Shown here: piece by piece, positions 52,864 to 61,984 of the stretch
How the letters are laid out: each line of letters begins with the position of its first letter
Position numbering within the stretch: the stretch's first letter is position 1
DNA from: Skermanella rosea
GTDB taxonomy: Bacteria; Pseudomonadota; Alphaproteobacteria; Azospirillales; Azospirillaceae
Direction: 5' to 3'
NCBI RefSeq assembly: GCF_016806835.2
Contig: NZ_CP086112.1
Location: 514,001-578,000 of the forward strand
Length of the DNA: 64,000 bases
The notes under the pieces: generated by a model
Databases searched by the model: none
Told to the model about the DNA's origin: nothing
What the model saw: only the letters and a program-made list of their open reading frames with translations
Made by a program: the position numbers and the translations under genes

Positions 52864-53529
52864 TCAGTGGCGCGCCGCGTCCTCCAGCATCAGGGTGCGG
52901 ATGTCGGCCAGGACCAGCCGCGGATCCAGGAAATCCAGGCTGTAGATGTTGCGGATCCGGCGTTCGCCGTCGATCAGGTAGACCCGCAGCTGGTGGGCCA
53001 GCGGCCCGCCGGGATCGTCCGGGTCGGCCTTGCGCAGCACCCGCTGGTCGTAGGCGGCCAGGACCTCCTCCAGCTCCGGCCGGCCGCGGGCGGTCAGGAA
53101 CTGCCAGTCGGCGCCCCCGGGGGCACGCAGCGCCCGGGCCTGCGCCGCCATGACCTCCGGCGTGTCGTAGCCGGGATCGAAGCTCATGGTGACCAGCCGC
53201 ACCCCGGCGGCCAGGCCGGCGTCCGCGGCCGTCGCCTCGTGCAGGTCGCGCATCATCAGGGTGCCGAGCGGGCAGACGTCGCCGCACCGGGTATAGATGA
53301 AGCCGAGGACGGTCACCCTGCCCGCCATCAGGTCGTGCAGGCCGCGCACCGCCCCGGTCTCGTCCAGGGCCGTCCCGTCCGCGGCCGGGGCGAGCGGCGG
53401 CAGGCGGTAGGTGCCCGGCTCCGGCGGATCGTAGTCGAACCCGCCGGGATGGTGCCCGGGATCGGCGAAGGCCGGCGCCATATGGAGGCAGGCCGCCGCG
53501 GCGAGCGTTGCTAGGACAAGGGCGCGCAC
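52864..53529 (-). CDS. SCO1/SenC-family copper chaperone
   Basis: A 221-aa exported thioredoxin-fold protein with signal peptide LATLAAAACLHMAPAFA. The copper site is the CxxxC in FIYTRCGDVCPLGTLMM plus the His in LAHQLRVYLIDGERR. SCO proteins deliver copper to cuproenzymes. It starts 15 bp after the stop of the selenium-binding-protein homologue. The same pairing is described for methanethiol oxidase loci, which implies it loads copper into that enzyme. Confidence 0.87.
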   Translation of the reverse strand: MRALVLATLAAAACLHMAPAFADPGHHPGGFDYDPPEPGTYRLPPLAPAADGTALDETGAVRGLHDLMAGRVTVLGFIYTRCGDVCPLGTLMMRDLHEATAADAGLAAGVRLVTMSFDPGYDTPEVMAAQARALRAPGGADWQFLTARGRPELEEVLAAYDQRVLRKADPDDPGGPLAHQLRVYLIDGERRIRNIYSLDFLDPRLVLADIRTLMLEDAARH

Positions 53530-53544
53530 GGCGCTCCCTCCCGC

Positions 53545-54861
53545 TCAGTTCGCGTAGAGGCTGGCGGCGCCCAGCCGCATGATGTGCGGCCGGCCCAGCT
53601 TCTCGGCGTTGAAGTCGATGGTGAAGCGGTGGTGGAGCCGCTTGCCGTCCCAGTCGTAGCCCTTGATGAACTGGTCGTTGTCGGCGCCCTTCTTGTCCCA
53701 GTTGGCGAGCAGCGAGGTGGTGAAATAGACCCGCCGGCCGTCCCAGGACTGGGAGACCATGTTGACCTGTTTGCCGATCGTTTCTTCGTAGATCTGCTTC
53801 GGCGCGTGGGGATCGCCGACGTCGAAAACCCGGACCTTGCCGTCCATGAAGGTGTCCACGAACAGGGTTCTGTCGTCGGCGCTGAGGCTGATGTCCACCG
53901 GCAGCGGGATGTCGGACGGATTGCCGACGTCGGCCACCGCCTTGGCCTTCCACTCGCCGTCGGTGTCCAGGTGGATCAGCCAGATCTTGGAGGTCAGCGC
54001 CGTGGTGGTGAAGGCGTAGTCGTGGGTCGGCCCCCAGGCCCAGCGGATCTCCAGCGGCGCGCCGGGCACGTGGAAAACCTTGCGCGGCTTGCGCTCGTGG
54101 AAGTCCCACAGCACCACGGTCTGGCCGAACTGCTTCATGGCCTCCGGGTCCTTCAGCATCTCGCCGAAGTCCCTCATGTAGTTGGATTTGCCGGTGAAGG
54201 ACGAGGTCAGCAACGCGTTCTTGCGCGGCAGGACGCGCTGGTCGTAGCCGTAGCCGTCCGCGACGCTCTCGATCTCGGCTCCGCGGGGGTCCTCGGCGGT
54301 CGGCATCCAATGGGCGGCCAAGAACCGGCCGTCGTTGGTGTATTCGACCAGGGCGGTGCGCCCTCCCCCGTCCTTGGCGTTGGACAGCCCCGACATCAGC
54401 ATGCGCCCGGGCAGGGCATAAGCGCCGTGCGGCCCGACCACGCCGCCGCTGGCTTCGACGAAATCCTCGATCGTCCGCTCCAGCTTCGGGCGGGCCGGAT
54501 CGGTGTGGATGTCGAAGACGAAGATCCGGCTGGTATCCAGCCCGCTGGTCCAGAAATAGCGCCGGTCGTCGGTGAAGCCGCCATGGTGCGCCTCGTTGCG
54601 GCTGCCGACCGAGGCGCTGGCGATCACCTTGCCATAGGTCGCCGAGCCCGGCCGGACATCGACGGTCACCAGCTTGTCCGACCCGTCGCCCATCCCCTCG
54701 ACGCCCAGGGTCCAGACATAGACGTAATCCTCCTGCCCTGTGATCTTGGGCATGAAGGGCGACATGCAGGTCTCGTCCGCCACGGCCGGCGCCGCGGCCG
54801 TAGCGAGCAGCAACCCTGCCGCCCCGATGAACCGACGCAGCAATCCCCCGACCGTTTCCAT
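53545..54861 (-). CDS. mtoX: Probable methanethiol oxidase (SBP56 family)
   Basis: A 438-aa selenium-binding-protein-family enzyme with signal peptide FIGAAGLLLATAAAPAVA, hence periplasmic. Conserved segments include TCMSPFMPKITGQEDYVYVW, EAHHGGFTDDRRYFWTSGLD, PHGAYALPGRMLMSGLSNA, GHEW-equivalent RWAWGPTHDYAFTTTALTSK, DISLSADDRTLFVDTFMDG and a final RPHIMRLGAASL. Characterised bacterial MtoX converts methanethiol to formaldehyde, H2S and H2O2 using copper. Signal peptide plus an adjacent SCO gene match known mtoX loci. The gene symbol is by homology only. Confidence 0.8.
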   Translation of the reverse strand: METVGGLLRRFIGAAGLLLATAAAPAVADETCMSPFMPKITGQEDYVYVWTLGVEGMGDGSDKLVTVDVRPGSATYGKVIASASVGSRNEAHHGGFTDDRRYFWTSGLDTSRIFVFDIHTDPARPKLERTIEDFVEASGGVVGPHGAYALPGRMLMSGLSNAKDGGGRTALVEYTNDGRFLAAHWMPTAEDPRGAEIESVADGYGYDQRVLPRKNALLTSSFTGKSNYMRDFGEMLKDPEAMKQFGQTVVLWDFHERKPRKVFHVPGAPLEIRWAWGPTHDYAFTTTALTSKIWLIHLDTDGEWKAKAVADVGNPSDIPLPVDISLSADDRTLFVDTFMDGKVRVFDVGDPHAPKQIYEETIGKQVNMVSQSWDGRRVYFTTSLLANWDKKGADNDQFIKGYDWDGKRLHHRFTIDFNAEKLGRPHIMRLGAASLYAN

Positions 54862-55433
54862 CGCTCACCTCGCGCGTCCGGTATCCGACGCCACTTTATT
54901 TACCATAATTCCGCAATCCGGAGAGAGGCGCATTGGGGCATCCTGGAATCATCCATGGATGCACGCAAATAAAAGCCGATGAAGTCGAGCGGCCGGCGAA
55001 GATGCAATCCGCAGCCCCGCAGGTCGGGATTTTAACAACGACGACACGCCCCTCCTTTACGGCGAACGCCGACACTCCGCATCAACGTGTGGGCCGCGCT
55101 GTCGGCGTCGGCCTTCGGCCGAGGCCGACCTACGATGGTACATCATGATCGGCCGCCGCCCCTTACCGCAGCCAGACCTCCTGCCTTTCGGGCAGGGGGT
55201 CTGGCCGTGGGCGCTGATAGTGTACAGGCACAGGCTGCATCGGCGCACCGGCGGTCCGACAGCCCTTCCATGAATTATCAATGCCCGATCGCGGCAGGGA
55301 CGCCCGTTGCCGGGCGCTCTCCGCACGGAACCGGACCTGCCCGTACTCCCGCCACGCCTCTACCGTCCGCCTTGCAAGGGACGGCGGCCGATCAATATGC
55401 GGACGCTGCTGTTTCGCTGCGGAAGACGATACC
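54862..55433. other. 572-bp intergenic region with palindromic elements
   Basis: Divergent control region for mtoX and the barrel protein gene. A dispersed-repeat palindrome (55107-55129, GTCGGCC...GGCCGAC, then CTACG) resembles the unit at 7381-7474. A strong hairpin lies at 55172-55204, CCAGACC-t-CCTGCC paired with GGGCAGG-g-GGTCTGG around a TTTC loop. An AT-rich stretch at 54893-54912 upstream of mtoX is its likely promoter. No gene is supported. Confidence 0.55.
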
Positions 55434-56024
55434 ATGAACATCGCCACGGTGCTGGCTCGCGCCGCTCTGGCTTCGATGCTGTCGCTGGCACCTGCCCAGG
55501 CGGCGGTCCCGGATGATCCGCGCCCGCCCGACGCCCTCACGCTGTTCGGAGCCCGGCTGACCGACAACTCCTTCGAGGAACTGCTGACCGCGGAGGACCT
55601 GACCTGGCGCGACTCCTACCTGGTGGGAGTCGCTGCGTCGCGCCGGGTGTGGGAGTTCGGCCGCCATGCCGAGATCGACCTGGAAGGCCAGGTGGTCCGC
55701 CATTTCGGCAACGAGCGCCACTGGGAATTCAACGCCCTGCCGGTCGCCCGCTGGCTTCGGTTCCCCTGGAGCGAGTCGGTCCACACGGGAGTCGCCTACG
55801 GCTTGGGCCTGTCCTACGCGACGCGGAAACCGGCCGAGGAGGTGGCGATGAACGGCTCCACCGAGCACTGGCTGGTCTACTGGGTGATCGAGGCCGAGGT
55901 CGGGCCGCCCGCCCGGCCGTGGAGCGCGGTGGCCCGCCTGCACCACCGCTCCCCGGCGTTCGGCCTGATGGGCGACGCGGGCGGAGCCAACTCCCTCACG
56001 GCGGGGGTCCGCTGGAGGTATTGA
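55434..56024 (+). CDS. Outer-membrane barrel, PagL-like lipid A deacylase
   Basis: A 196-aa protein with signal peptide ATVLARAALASMLSLAPAQA. Alternating hydrophobic strands follow and the protein ends in VRWRY, with an aromatic C-terminus as in outer-membrane beta barrels. LHHRSPAFGLMG near the end resembles the HxS catalytic region of PagL-type lipid A 3-O-deacylases, and WEFNALPVARWLRFPW also fits the acyloxyacyl-hydrolase group. If right, it removes an acyl chain from lipid A. The catalytic assignment is moderate. Confidence 0.65.
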   Translation: MNIATVLARAALASMLSLAPAQAAVPDDPRPPDALTLFGARLTDNSFEELLTAEDLTWRDSYLVGVAASRRVWEFGRHAEIDLEGQVVRHFGNERHWEFNALPVARWLRFPWSESVHTGVAYGLGLSYATRKPAEEVAMNGSTEHWLVYWVIEAEVGPPARPWSAVARLHHRSPAFGLMGDAGGANSLTAGVRWRY

Positions 56025-56037
56025 GGAAGGCGGCGCC

Positions 56038-56619
56038 TCAGACCCGCTTGTAGAAGAAGGTCGTCGGGCAGGGCCGCCCGTCGGGATAGAGCGCATAATC
56101 CGGCACGCTGCCGGCGGCGGTCCAGCCCAGGCGGGCATAGAGCCGCGCCGCCGCGCTGTCGCTGACGGTGTCGAGCACCAGCAGGGTGCGGCCGGCCCGG
56201 CGGGCGGCGTTCTCCGCCTCGGCCATCAGGGCGGCGGCGACCCCCCTGCCCCGCGCGCCGCTATGGACCAGCAGCTTGGCGATGTCGGCCCTGTGCGGCT
56301 GGTTGTCCTGGGGCGCCGGGACCATCTGGACGGTGCCGACGATCCGCCGCGATCCCGCCCCGGCGCCCGTCCTGTCGTCGGTTTCGGCGACCACGAGCGC
56401 GCGGTCGCCGCGGGCCACTCCGGCGGCGACGCCGTTCCAGAAGGCTTCGGCCTTTTCCCGCGGCAGCGGCGCCATGAAGCTGACCGAGGCGCCGCCATGG
56501 ACGCAGTCCAGCAGGACGTCGCACAGGTCCGGGACGGCGGCCCGGGCCGCGTCGGCGTCCAGGGTCCGGACCACTGTCCCGGAGAGGTCACAGGAGCTTG
56601 ATGACCCGTCGCTTGGCAT
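56038..56619 (-). CDS. GNAT-family N-acetyltransferase
   Basis: A protein of about 193 aa. The acetyl-CoA site is KLLVHSGARGRGVAAALM, followed by GRTLLVLDTVSDSAAARLYA and LGWTAAGSVPDYAL, the GNAT motifs A and B. The substrate is unknown; relatives acetylate small amines or peptides. The start is uncertain: ATG codons at 56620-56622 and 56617-56619 lie inside the 3' end of the integrase gene, giving a 32-bp overlap, and a GTG at 56574 is the other option. Confidence 0.82.
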   Translation of the reverse strand: MPSDGSSSSCDLSGTVVRTLDADAARAAVPDLCDVLLDCVHGGASVSFMAPLPREKAEAFWNGVAAGVARGDRALVVAETDDRTGAGAGSRRIVGTVQMVPAPQDNQPHRADIAKLLVHSGARGRGVAAALMAEAENAARRAGRTLLVLDTVSDSAAARLYARLGWTAAGSVPDYALYPDGRPCPTTFFYKRV

Positions 56620-57220
56620 CATCGCTGCCGTCCACATAGCTCTGGGTGGAGGCCAGGCTGGTGTGGCCGGCCAGTTGCTGGACATCGCGCAGGGAACCTC
56701 CGGCCCGGGTGATCAGGCGGGCGGCCGACGTGATGAAGGTGCGGCGGCCGGAATGGCTGGAGAAGCCGGTCAGCCCAAGCTCACCATACATCTGGCGGAA
56801 CATCAGCACGATCGAATTCGGTGCCATGCAGACCGGGCGGGTGTCGTCCGGGTCCTCCGGGTTGCTGCGCATCGCCCGCTCCGACAGGATCAGCGGATCG
56901 GGCGGGCCGCCGGGAACCATGCCGAACAGCGTGGCCACATGGGCGCGCAGGTCGCGGTGCATCGGGATGACCCGGCCGGCACCCTTCCGGCAGATCCCGT
57001 CCTCCAGCACGATCTCGTCGCCGATATCGCCGGCGGCGGTCATGACGTGGGCGCGGCGGAGCCTGGCGATCTCCATCGCGCGCAGGCCGGCGCGGACGCT
57101 CAGCAGCACCGCGACGCGGTCGCGATGGGGATAGCGCCTGCGCTCGCCGCACCAGCGCAGGCAGTCCCGGACCTGGGCGTCGGTCAGCAACTCCGCACGT
57201 CTGCCGGGGATTTCGGACAT
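56588..57220 (-). CDS. Solitary tyrosine recombinase (phage-integrase family)
   Basis: A 210-aa protein consisting of little more than the catalytic domain. The active-site set is visible: Arg in AGLRAMEIARLRRA, HxxR in SSHSGRRTFITSA, His in LAGHTSLAST and the nucleophile Tyr in TQSYVDGSD. The N-terminal arm-binding domain of full phage integrases is absent. No attachment site, tRNA or phage gene is nearby, so it may be a domesticated recombinase rather than part of an element. It overlaps the GNAT gene. Confidence 0.87.
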   Translation of the reverse strand: MSEIPGRRAELLTDAQVRDCLRWCGERRRYPHRDRVAVLLSVRAGLRAMEIARLRRAHVMTAAGDIGDEIVLEDGICRKGAGRVIPMHRDLRAHVATLFGMVPGGPPDPLILSERAMRSNPEDPDDTRPVCMAPNSIVLMFRQMYGELGLTGFSSHSGRRTFITSAARLITRAGGSLRDVQQLAGHTSLASTQSYVDGSDDAKRRVIKLL

Positions 57221-57434
57221 CAGGAAAATGTGCCTATTCGGACCATGGGCTGGATACTTTTGGTGCTGTGTTTCGGGGTGTGTGACGTTATTGCTGTTCT
57301 TGTTGCTTAGCATATTTCTCGACAACTCATCGTGAAAACAAAAAAATACGTTGAGTGGTCGGGAAACGATACATGCATTGTTAAGAAATGTTGTCATAAT
57401 TTCAGCGAATCTCAACCCCGGGGAGTGACGCGGA

Positions 57435-59879
57435 TTGCCCCTGCAAGCTAATGTGACAGGCCGGGAAGTCGATTTTCCGGACGGACAGCTCCTGGTGTCC
57501 CGCACCGATCTTGCCGGCACGATCACCTTCGTGAATCGTGCCTTTTCGGAGATAAGCGGCTTCTCCGAGGAGGAGTTGCTGGGAGCACCCCACAACATCA
57601 TCCGGCATCCCGACATGCCCGCCGACGCCTTCGCCGATCTTTGGCGGACCATCAAGGCCGGGCGGTCCTGGGAAGGGATGGTCAAGAACCGGACCCGATC
57701 CGGCGACCATTACTGGGTGCGGGCCAACGTCACGCCCGTGGTCGAGGGAGGCGCGGTCACGGGTTACGTGTCGATCCGGTCGAAGCCGACCCGGGAAGAG
57801 GTCGGGCAAGCCGAGGCGGGTTACGCGGCCCTGCGCGAGGGCCGCGCCGGCGCCATGGCGCTGGAAGAGGGCGAGATCGTCGGGACCGGCATGGCGGCCC
57901 GCGCCGCCGCCGCTTGGCATGGCCTGCGCGTACGCCTGGTAGCGTCCTTCGCGCTGATCATCGCCATGATGATCGCGGTCGGCTGGCTGGGCCTGGGCGG
58001 CATGGAAGGATCGAACGGCAGGCTCCAGACCGTCTATGCCGACCGGGTCGTGCCGCTCCGCGACCTCAAGCGGATCTCCGACGCCTACGCGGTCTCGGTG
58101 GTCGATGCCTCCCACAAGGTGAACAACGGGAACTTCGGATGGGACGAGGGGGCCGCCTCCGTCGCGGCCGCCCGGAGCGAGATCCGGAGCCTTTGGAAGA
58201 CCTACCTCGACACGCTGCTGACCGCCGAGGAAGCGGCCCTCGTCGAGCAGGCGCGGCGGCTGATGACGGCCGCCGACACGGCGGTCGAGGAATTGGCCCG
58301 CCTGCTGGCCGCGCGCGACTCGGCCGGGCTGGACGGGTTCGTCAGGTCGCGCCTGTACCAGACCATCGATCCCGTGACCGAGAAGCTGGCCGAACTGATC
58401 AACCTCCAGCTCCGCGTGTCCGAGGCGGAAACCCGGAGCGCGCAGGAGAGCTTCCGGATCCGGTTCCAGGCGGTGATCGGGCTGGTCGCCCTGTGCATCG
58501 CGATCACCGCCCTCTTCGCCTACGGCCTGGTGCGCGCGATCCAACGCCCGGTCGGCCGGCTGGAGGTCCATTTCCAGGCGATCGCGGCGGGCGACGCCCA
58601 CCACCGCATCGACCTGCCCCGCACGCGCGAGTTCCGGCGGGTCACCGCCCAGCTCCGGACCATGTGGGCTCACCTGCTCTACGGCGTCCAGGCGCGGGCG
58701 GAGCTGGACCGCAAGGCGGAGGCCGATCGGGTCGCCGCCCTCCTGGCCATGGCCGACACGGTCGAGCGGGAGGCCGGCCACGCGGTCGAGCAGGTCGCGA
58801 TGCGCACCGGCTCCATGGCGGCCGATGCGGACGGCATGGCCGCCTCGGCCGAGCGGGTCAGCCTCAACGCGGGGAGCGTGTCGTCCGCCGCCGACGCGGC
58901 CCTGGCGAACGCCCAGACCGTGGCCGCCGCCACCGAACAGCTCTCGGCCTCGATCCAGGAGATCACGACCCAGGTCGCGGCCGCCGGCACCGTGACCCGC
59001 CGCGCCGTCGAGGATGGGCGCCACACCCGGGAGACGATCCGCTCCCTGTCCGACGCGGTGGCCTCGATCAGCGACGTGGTCAACCTGATCCAGGACATCG
59101 CAGGGCAGACCAACCTGCTGGCCCTCAACGCCACCATCGAGGCCGCCCGCGCCGGGGAGGCGGGCAAGGGATTCGCCGTGGTGGCGAGCGAGGTCAAGAA
59201 TCTGGCCAACCAGACCGCCCGCTCCACCGAGGAGATCACCCGCCAGATCGCCGAGATCCAGTCGGTGACCGGGACGGCCGTCGACGCGGTGGAACGGATC
59301 GGCGCCACCATCGCGGAGATCGACCAGATCTCCGGGGGGATCGCCGCTGCGATGGAGGAGCAGTCCGCCGCCACGCGGGAGATCAGCCGGAGCGTCGCCG
59401 AAACCTCGGTCGCGGCCCAGGAGGTCTCGGCCCGCATCGCCGACGTCTCGCACGAGGCGTCCGAGACCGGGCGGCAGGCGGTGCAGGTCAAGGCCGGCAT
59501 GGGCGAGGTCGCCCATGCCACCGCCGACCTGCGGGCGGCGCTGGTCCGCGTGGTCCGCACCTCGACCGTCGTGACCGACCGCCGGCGCCTGCCGCGCTTC
59601 CGGGTGGACGAGCCCTGCACGGTGACCCTTGAAGGCTCGGAGCGGCAGGCCCGCATCCTCGACCTGTCCGCCGCCGGCGCCCTGCTTTCGACCGCCGGCG
59701 CTGCCGCGGTCGGGACCATCGGCCGCCTGGACCTGCGCGACGGCACCGGCATCGGCATCACGGTCCGGGATACCGACGCCGACGGGATCCATGTCGAATT
59801 CGTCGAGGGCTCCGGGAACGGCGACTTCGCGAACTCGGTGGAGCGGATCACCCGCGGGCGACCGATGGTGGCGGCATAG
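57435..59879 (+). CDS. Aer-type PAS chemoreceptor with C-terminal PilZ domain
   Basis: An 814-aa methyl-accepting protein. An Aer-like PAS (residues about 15-125: [30 protein letters not shown]) suggests FAD-based redox sensing. TM helices lie near 170-195 and 340-362 with a four-helix-bundle region between, then HAMP and the signalling hairpin ([40 protein letters not shown]). Residues about 711-800 are a PilZ domain with [10 protein letters not shown] and DLSAAGALL (the RxxxR and DxSxxG c-di-GMP contacts). A similar Aer-PilZ receptor is known in Azospirillum brasilense. TTG start with GGGAG upstream. Confidence 0.9.
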   Translation: MPLQANVTGREVDFPDGQLLVSRTDLAGTITFVNRAFSEISGFSEEELLGAPHNIIRHPDMPADAFADLWRTIKAGRSWEGMVKNRTRSGDHYWVRANVTPVVEGGAVTGYVSIRSKPTREEVGQAEAGYAALREGRAGAMALEEGEIVGTGMAARAAAAWHGLRVRLVASFALIIAMMIAVGWLGLGGMEGSNGRLQTVYADRVVPLRDLKRISDAYAVSVVDASHKVNNGNFGWDEGAASVAAARSEIRSLWKTYLDTLLTAEEAALVEQARRLMTAADTAVEELARLLAARDSAGLDGFVRSRLYQTIDPVTEKLAELINLQLRVSEAETRSAQESFRIRFQAVIGLVALCIAITALFAYGLVRAIQRPVGRLEVHFQAIAAGDAHHRIDLPRTREFRRVTAQLRTMWAHLLYGVQARAELDRKAEADRVAALLAMADTVEREAGHAVEQVAMRTGSMAADADGMAASAERVSLNAGSVSSAADAALANAQTVAAATEQLSASIQEITTQVAAAGTVTRRAVEDGRHTRETIRSLSDAVASISDVVNLIQDIAGQTNLLALNATIEAARAGEAGKGFAVVASEVKNLANQTARSTEEITRQIAEIQSVTGTAVDAVERIGATIAEIDQISGGIAAAMEEQSAATREISRSVAETSVAAQEVSARIADVSHEASETGRQAVQVKAGMGEVAHATADLRAALVRVVRTSTVVTDRRRLPRFRVDEPCTVTLEGSERQARILDLSAAGALLSTAGAAAVGTIGRLDLRDGTGIGITVRDTDADGIHVEFVEGSGNGDFANSVERITRGRPMVAA

Positions 59880-61584
59880 CGCGTCCGGCCGGGGCGGAGG
59901 CGCCGCCGGTTCGTTCCGGCGGAGCGTCGGCGATCCGCTCGACCGCCCGGGCCGCGGCATCCTCGAAGGGGCTGATGACCAGGTCGGTGCCCGCGAGCAG
60001 GAGATGCTCCCTGTCGGCGCCGTCGGCACCGGTCAGCGCCACCCGCCCCGCGAAACCCGCCCTCCGCAGCGACTGCAGCAGGGAGAGCCGGAAGTCGTGA
60101 TGGCTGATCGTCTGCGGATGCGCGGGGATCGCCACCACCACCCATGCGCTGCGCCTCAGCGGCAGATGCTCCAGGAATTCCGGGTCGCCCACATCGCCGT
60201 AGATTCCCGGCAGGCCGCGCCTGCGCCATCGGGCCATGGCATCGGGGTCGAAGTCGACGCCGAGCACGGACATGCCCCTCCCGGTCAGTCCCTTCGCGAT
60301 CTCCCGTCCGTAACGGCCCAGGCCGAACAGGACGACGTCGTAGGCGCCGCCCGGGTCGGCGGCGTCGGCCGCCTCCTCCCGATGCGGCACCGCGCGCTCG
60401 AACGGGCCGAGCAGCTTCTCGACCAGCCCGTAGAGCGGCTGCGAATAGACGATCATGTAAGTGGACAGCGTGATCGTCACGAGGCCGACCAGGGTGACCA
60501 GCCCCATCGCCTCGGGCCTGACATGCCCCAGCGACACCCCCATCGCCATGAAGATCAGCGAAAACTCGCTGATCTGCGCCACCGTCAGCCCGGCCATGAA
60601 CCCGGTCCGCTTGCGATAGCCCATGTAGCCCATGATGGCGAGCACGATCAGCGGATTGCCGATCAGCACGAAGAGCGCCAGGATGAGCGATGCGCCGAGC
60701 TGGTCGCCGAGTACGCCCAGCTCCAGCCGGGCACCAAGGCCGATGAAGAAGAACAGCAGCAGGAAATCGCGCAGGCTGGCCAGGCGCGAGGCGACCGCCT
60801 CCCGGAAGCTGGTGGAAGCGATGGAGACACCGCCGAGCAGGCCCCCCAGCTCCTTGCCGAAGCCCAGCCAGTCGCTGACCGCGGCCAGCAGCACGGCCCA
60901 TGCGATGGAGAAGGTCACCAGCAGTTCCGGCAGGGTGACTATCCGTGCCAGCAGCCGCTCGGCCCCGAAGCGGATGAACAGGCCGACCGCTCCCAGCAGC
61001 AGCGCGCCGCTGCCGACCGCCCCCACGATGCCGAGGCCCGACCGGCTGCCCCCCCCCGCCCCGACGCCGTAGGCGGACAGGACCACCATCGCCAGCACCA
61101 CCGCGATGTCCTGGACGATCAGGAAACCCAGCGCGATGCGCCCGTGCAGGGAATCGATCTCGCGCTTGTCCGACAGCAGCTTGACGATGATGATCGTGCT
61201 GGAGAATGTCAGGGCCACGGCGACATAGGCGCTGGTGACCGCGTCGAACCCCAGCACCAGGCAGATCAGGAAGCCGAAGACGGAGGTGAAGGCGACTTGG
61301 CCCAGGCCGGTCGCCAGCGCCACGGCGCCCAGCGTGCGCACGAGCTGCACGTCGAGCTTGAGGCCGACGAGGAACAGCAGGACCGCGATGCCGATCTCGG
61401 CCAGCAGCTCGATATGCTCGATCGATTGGACCAGCCCCGACGCGTCGGGTCCGGCGATGATGCCGACCGCGATGAAGCTGACGATCAAGGGCTGGCGCAG
61501 CAGCAGCCCAGCCAGCCCGACCACCGAGGCGAGCGCCAGGAGCGCCGCCATCTCGTAGAAGATCGATTGGTGCAGGAACTCCAC
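59848..61584 (-). CDS. CPA2-family cation/proton antiporter with TrkA-N domain
   Basis: A 578-aa protein. About 12 membrane helices ([76 protein letters not shown]) form the KefB/RosB-like exchanger. The cytoplasmic RCK/TrkA-N domain follows ([31 protein letters not shown]) and binds nucleotide. It exports K+ or Na+ in exchange for H+. GTG at 61582-61584 has AAAGGGGGA upstream. The 3' end overlaps the convergent chemoreceptor gene by 32 bp. Confidence 0.9.
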   Translation of the reverse strand: MEFLHQSIFYEMAALLALASVVGLAGLLLRQPLIVSFIAVGIIAGPDASGLVQSIEHIELLAEIGIAVLLFLVGLKLDVQLVRTLGAVALATGLGQVAFTSVFGFLICLVLGFDAVTSAYVAVALTFSSTIIIVKLLSDKREIDSLHGRIALGFLIVQDIAVVLAMVVLSAYGVGAGGGSRSGLGIVGAVGSGALLLGAVGLFIRFGAERLLARIVTLPELLVTFSIAWAVLLAAVSDWLGFGKELGGLLGGVSIASTSFREAVASRLASLRDFLLLFFFIGLGARLELGVLGDQLGASLILALFVLIGNPLIVLAIMGYMGYRKRTGFMAGLTVAQISEFSLIFMAMGVSLGHVRPEAMGLVTLVGLVTITLSTYMIVYSQPLYGLVEKLLGPFERAVPHREEAADAADPGGAYDVVLFGLGRYGREIAKGLTGRGMSVLGVDFDPDAMARWRRRGLPGIYGDVGDPEFLEHLPLRRSAWVVVAIPAHPQTISHHDFRLSLLQSLRRAGFAGRVALTGADGADREHLLLAGTDLVISPFEDAAARAVERIADAPPERTGGASAPAGRAMPPPSVARG

Positions 61585-61638
61585 ACGTCCCCCTTTCGCG
61601 AGGCTTTTCGCAAGGCACGCCGCGGCCGCCGGCAAAGC

Positions 61639-61833
61639 CTACGGGCCGTCGCCTTCCGGCCGATTGGCACGGGCGTTGAGGAAGCTCTCCAGGTCCCGCG
61701 CGACGATGCGCCATTCCCGCCCGAACTTGATGGCGCGCAGGGACCTGTCGTGGATCCACTCGCGCACGGTGTCATCGGAAATCTTCAGAAGGTCGGCAAC
61801 CTCCTGCACGGTCATAAGGGGTCTCGTCAGCAT
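61639..61833 (-). CDS. Excisionase-type helix-turn-helix protein
   Basis: A 64-aa protein with one MerR/excisionase-like DNA-binding domain: MTVQEVADLLKISDDTVREW, then IHDRSLRAIKFGREWRIVAR and a short helix, DLESFLNA. A second in-frame ATG at 61815 (MTVQEV) may be the true start. It lies 54 bp upstream of the CPA2 gene on the same strand and might regulate it. An FNR-type box sits 64 bp upstream, facing the stress-protein operon as well. Confidence 0.8.
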   Translation of the reverse strand: MLTRPLMTVQEVADLLKISDDTVREWIHDRSLRAIKFGREWRIVARDLESFLNARANRPEGDGP

Positions 61834-61896
61834 GGCTTCGGGCGGGTTCAGGGTGGTTCATGCCGGCTGATGGTGACAGAGCCGGTTTGTGATGCC

Positions 61897-61910
61897 TTGA
61901 TCCATGTCAA
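61897..61910. promoter_or_regulatory. FNR/FixK-type box
   Basis: TTGATCCATGTCAA matches the TTGA-N6-TCAA core of FNR/FixK/Anr binding sites perfectly and the longer TTGAT-N4-ATCAA consensus at 9 of 10 positions. It lies 75 bp upstream of the universal-stress-protein gene (61985) and 64 bp upstream of the divergent HTH gene. This suggests low-oxygen control of the USP-USP-FNT operon. Confidence 0.7.
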
Positions 61911-61984
61911 GGCCGCCAAATCTGGAAGCTGATGTCTTGAGGGCATGATGCCCCGCTCGATACCGTCAGCCGGAGCCGCCTTTC

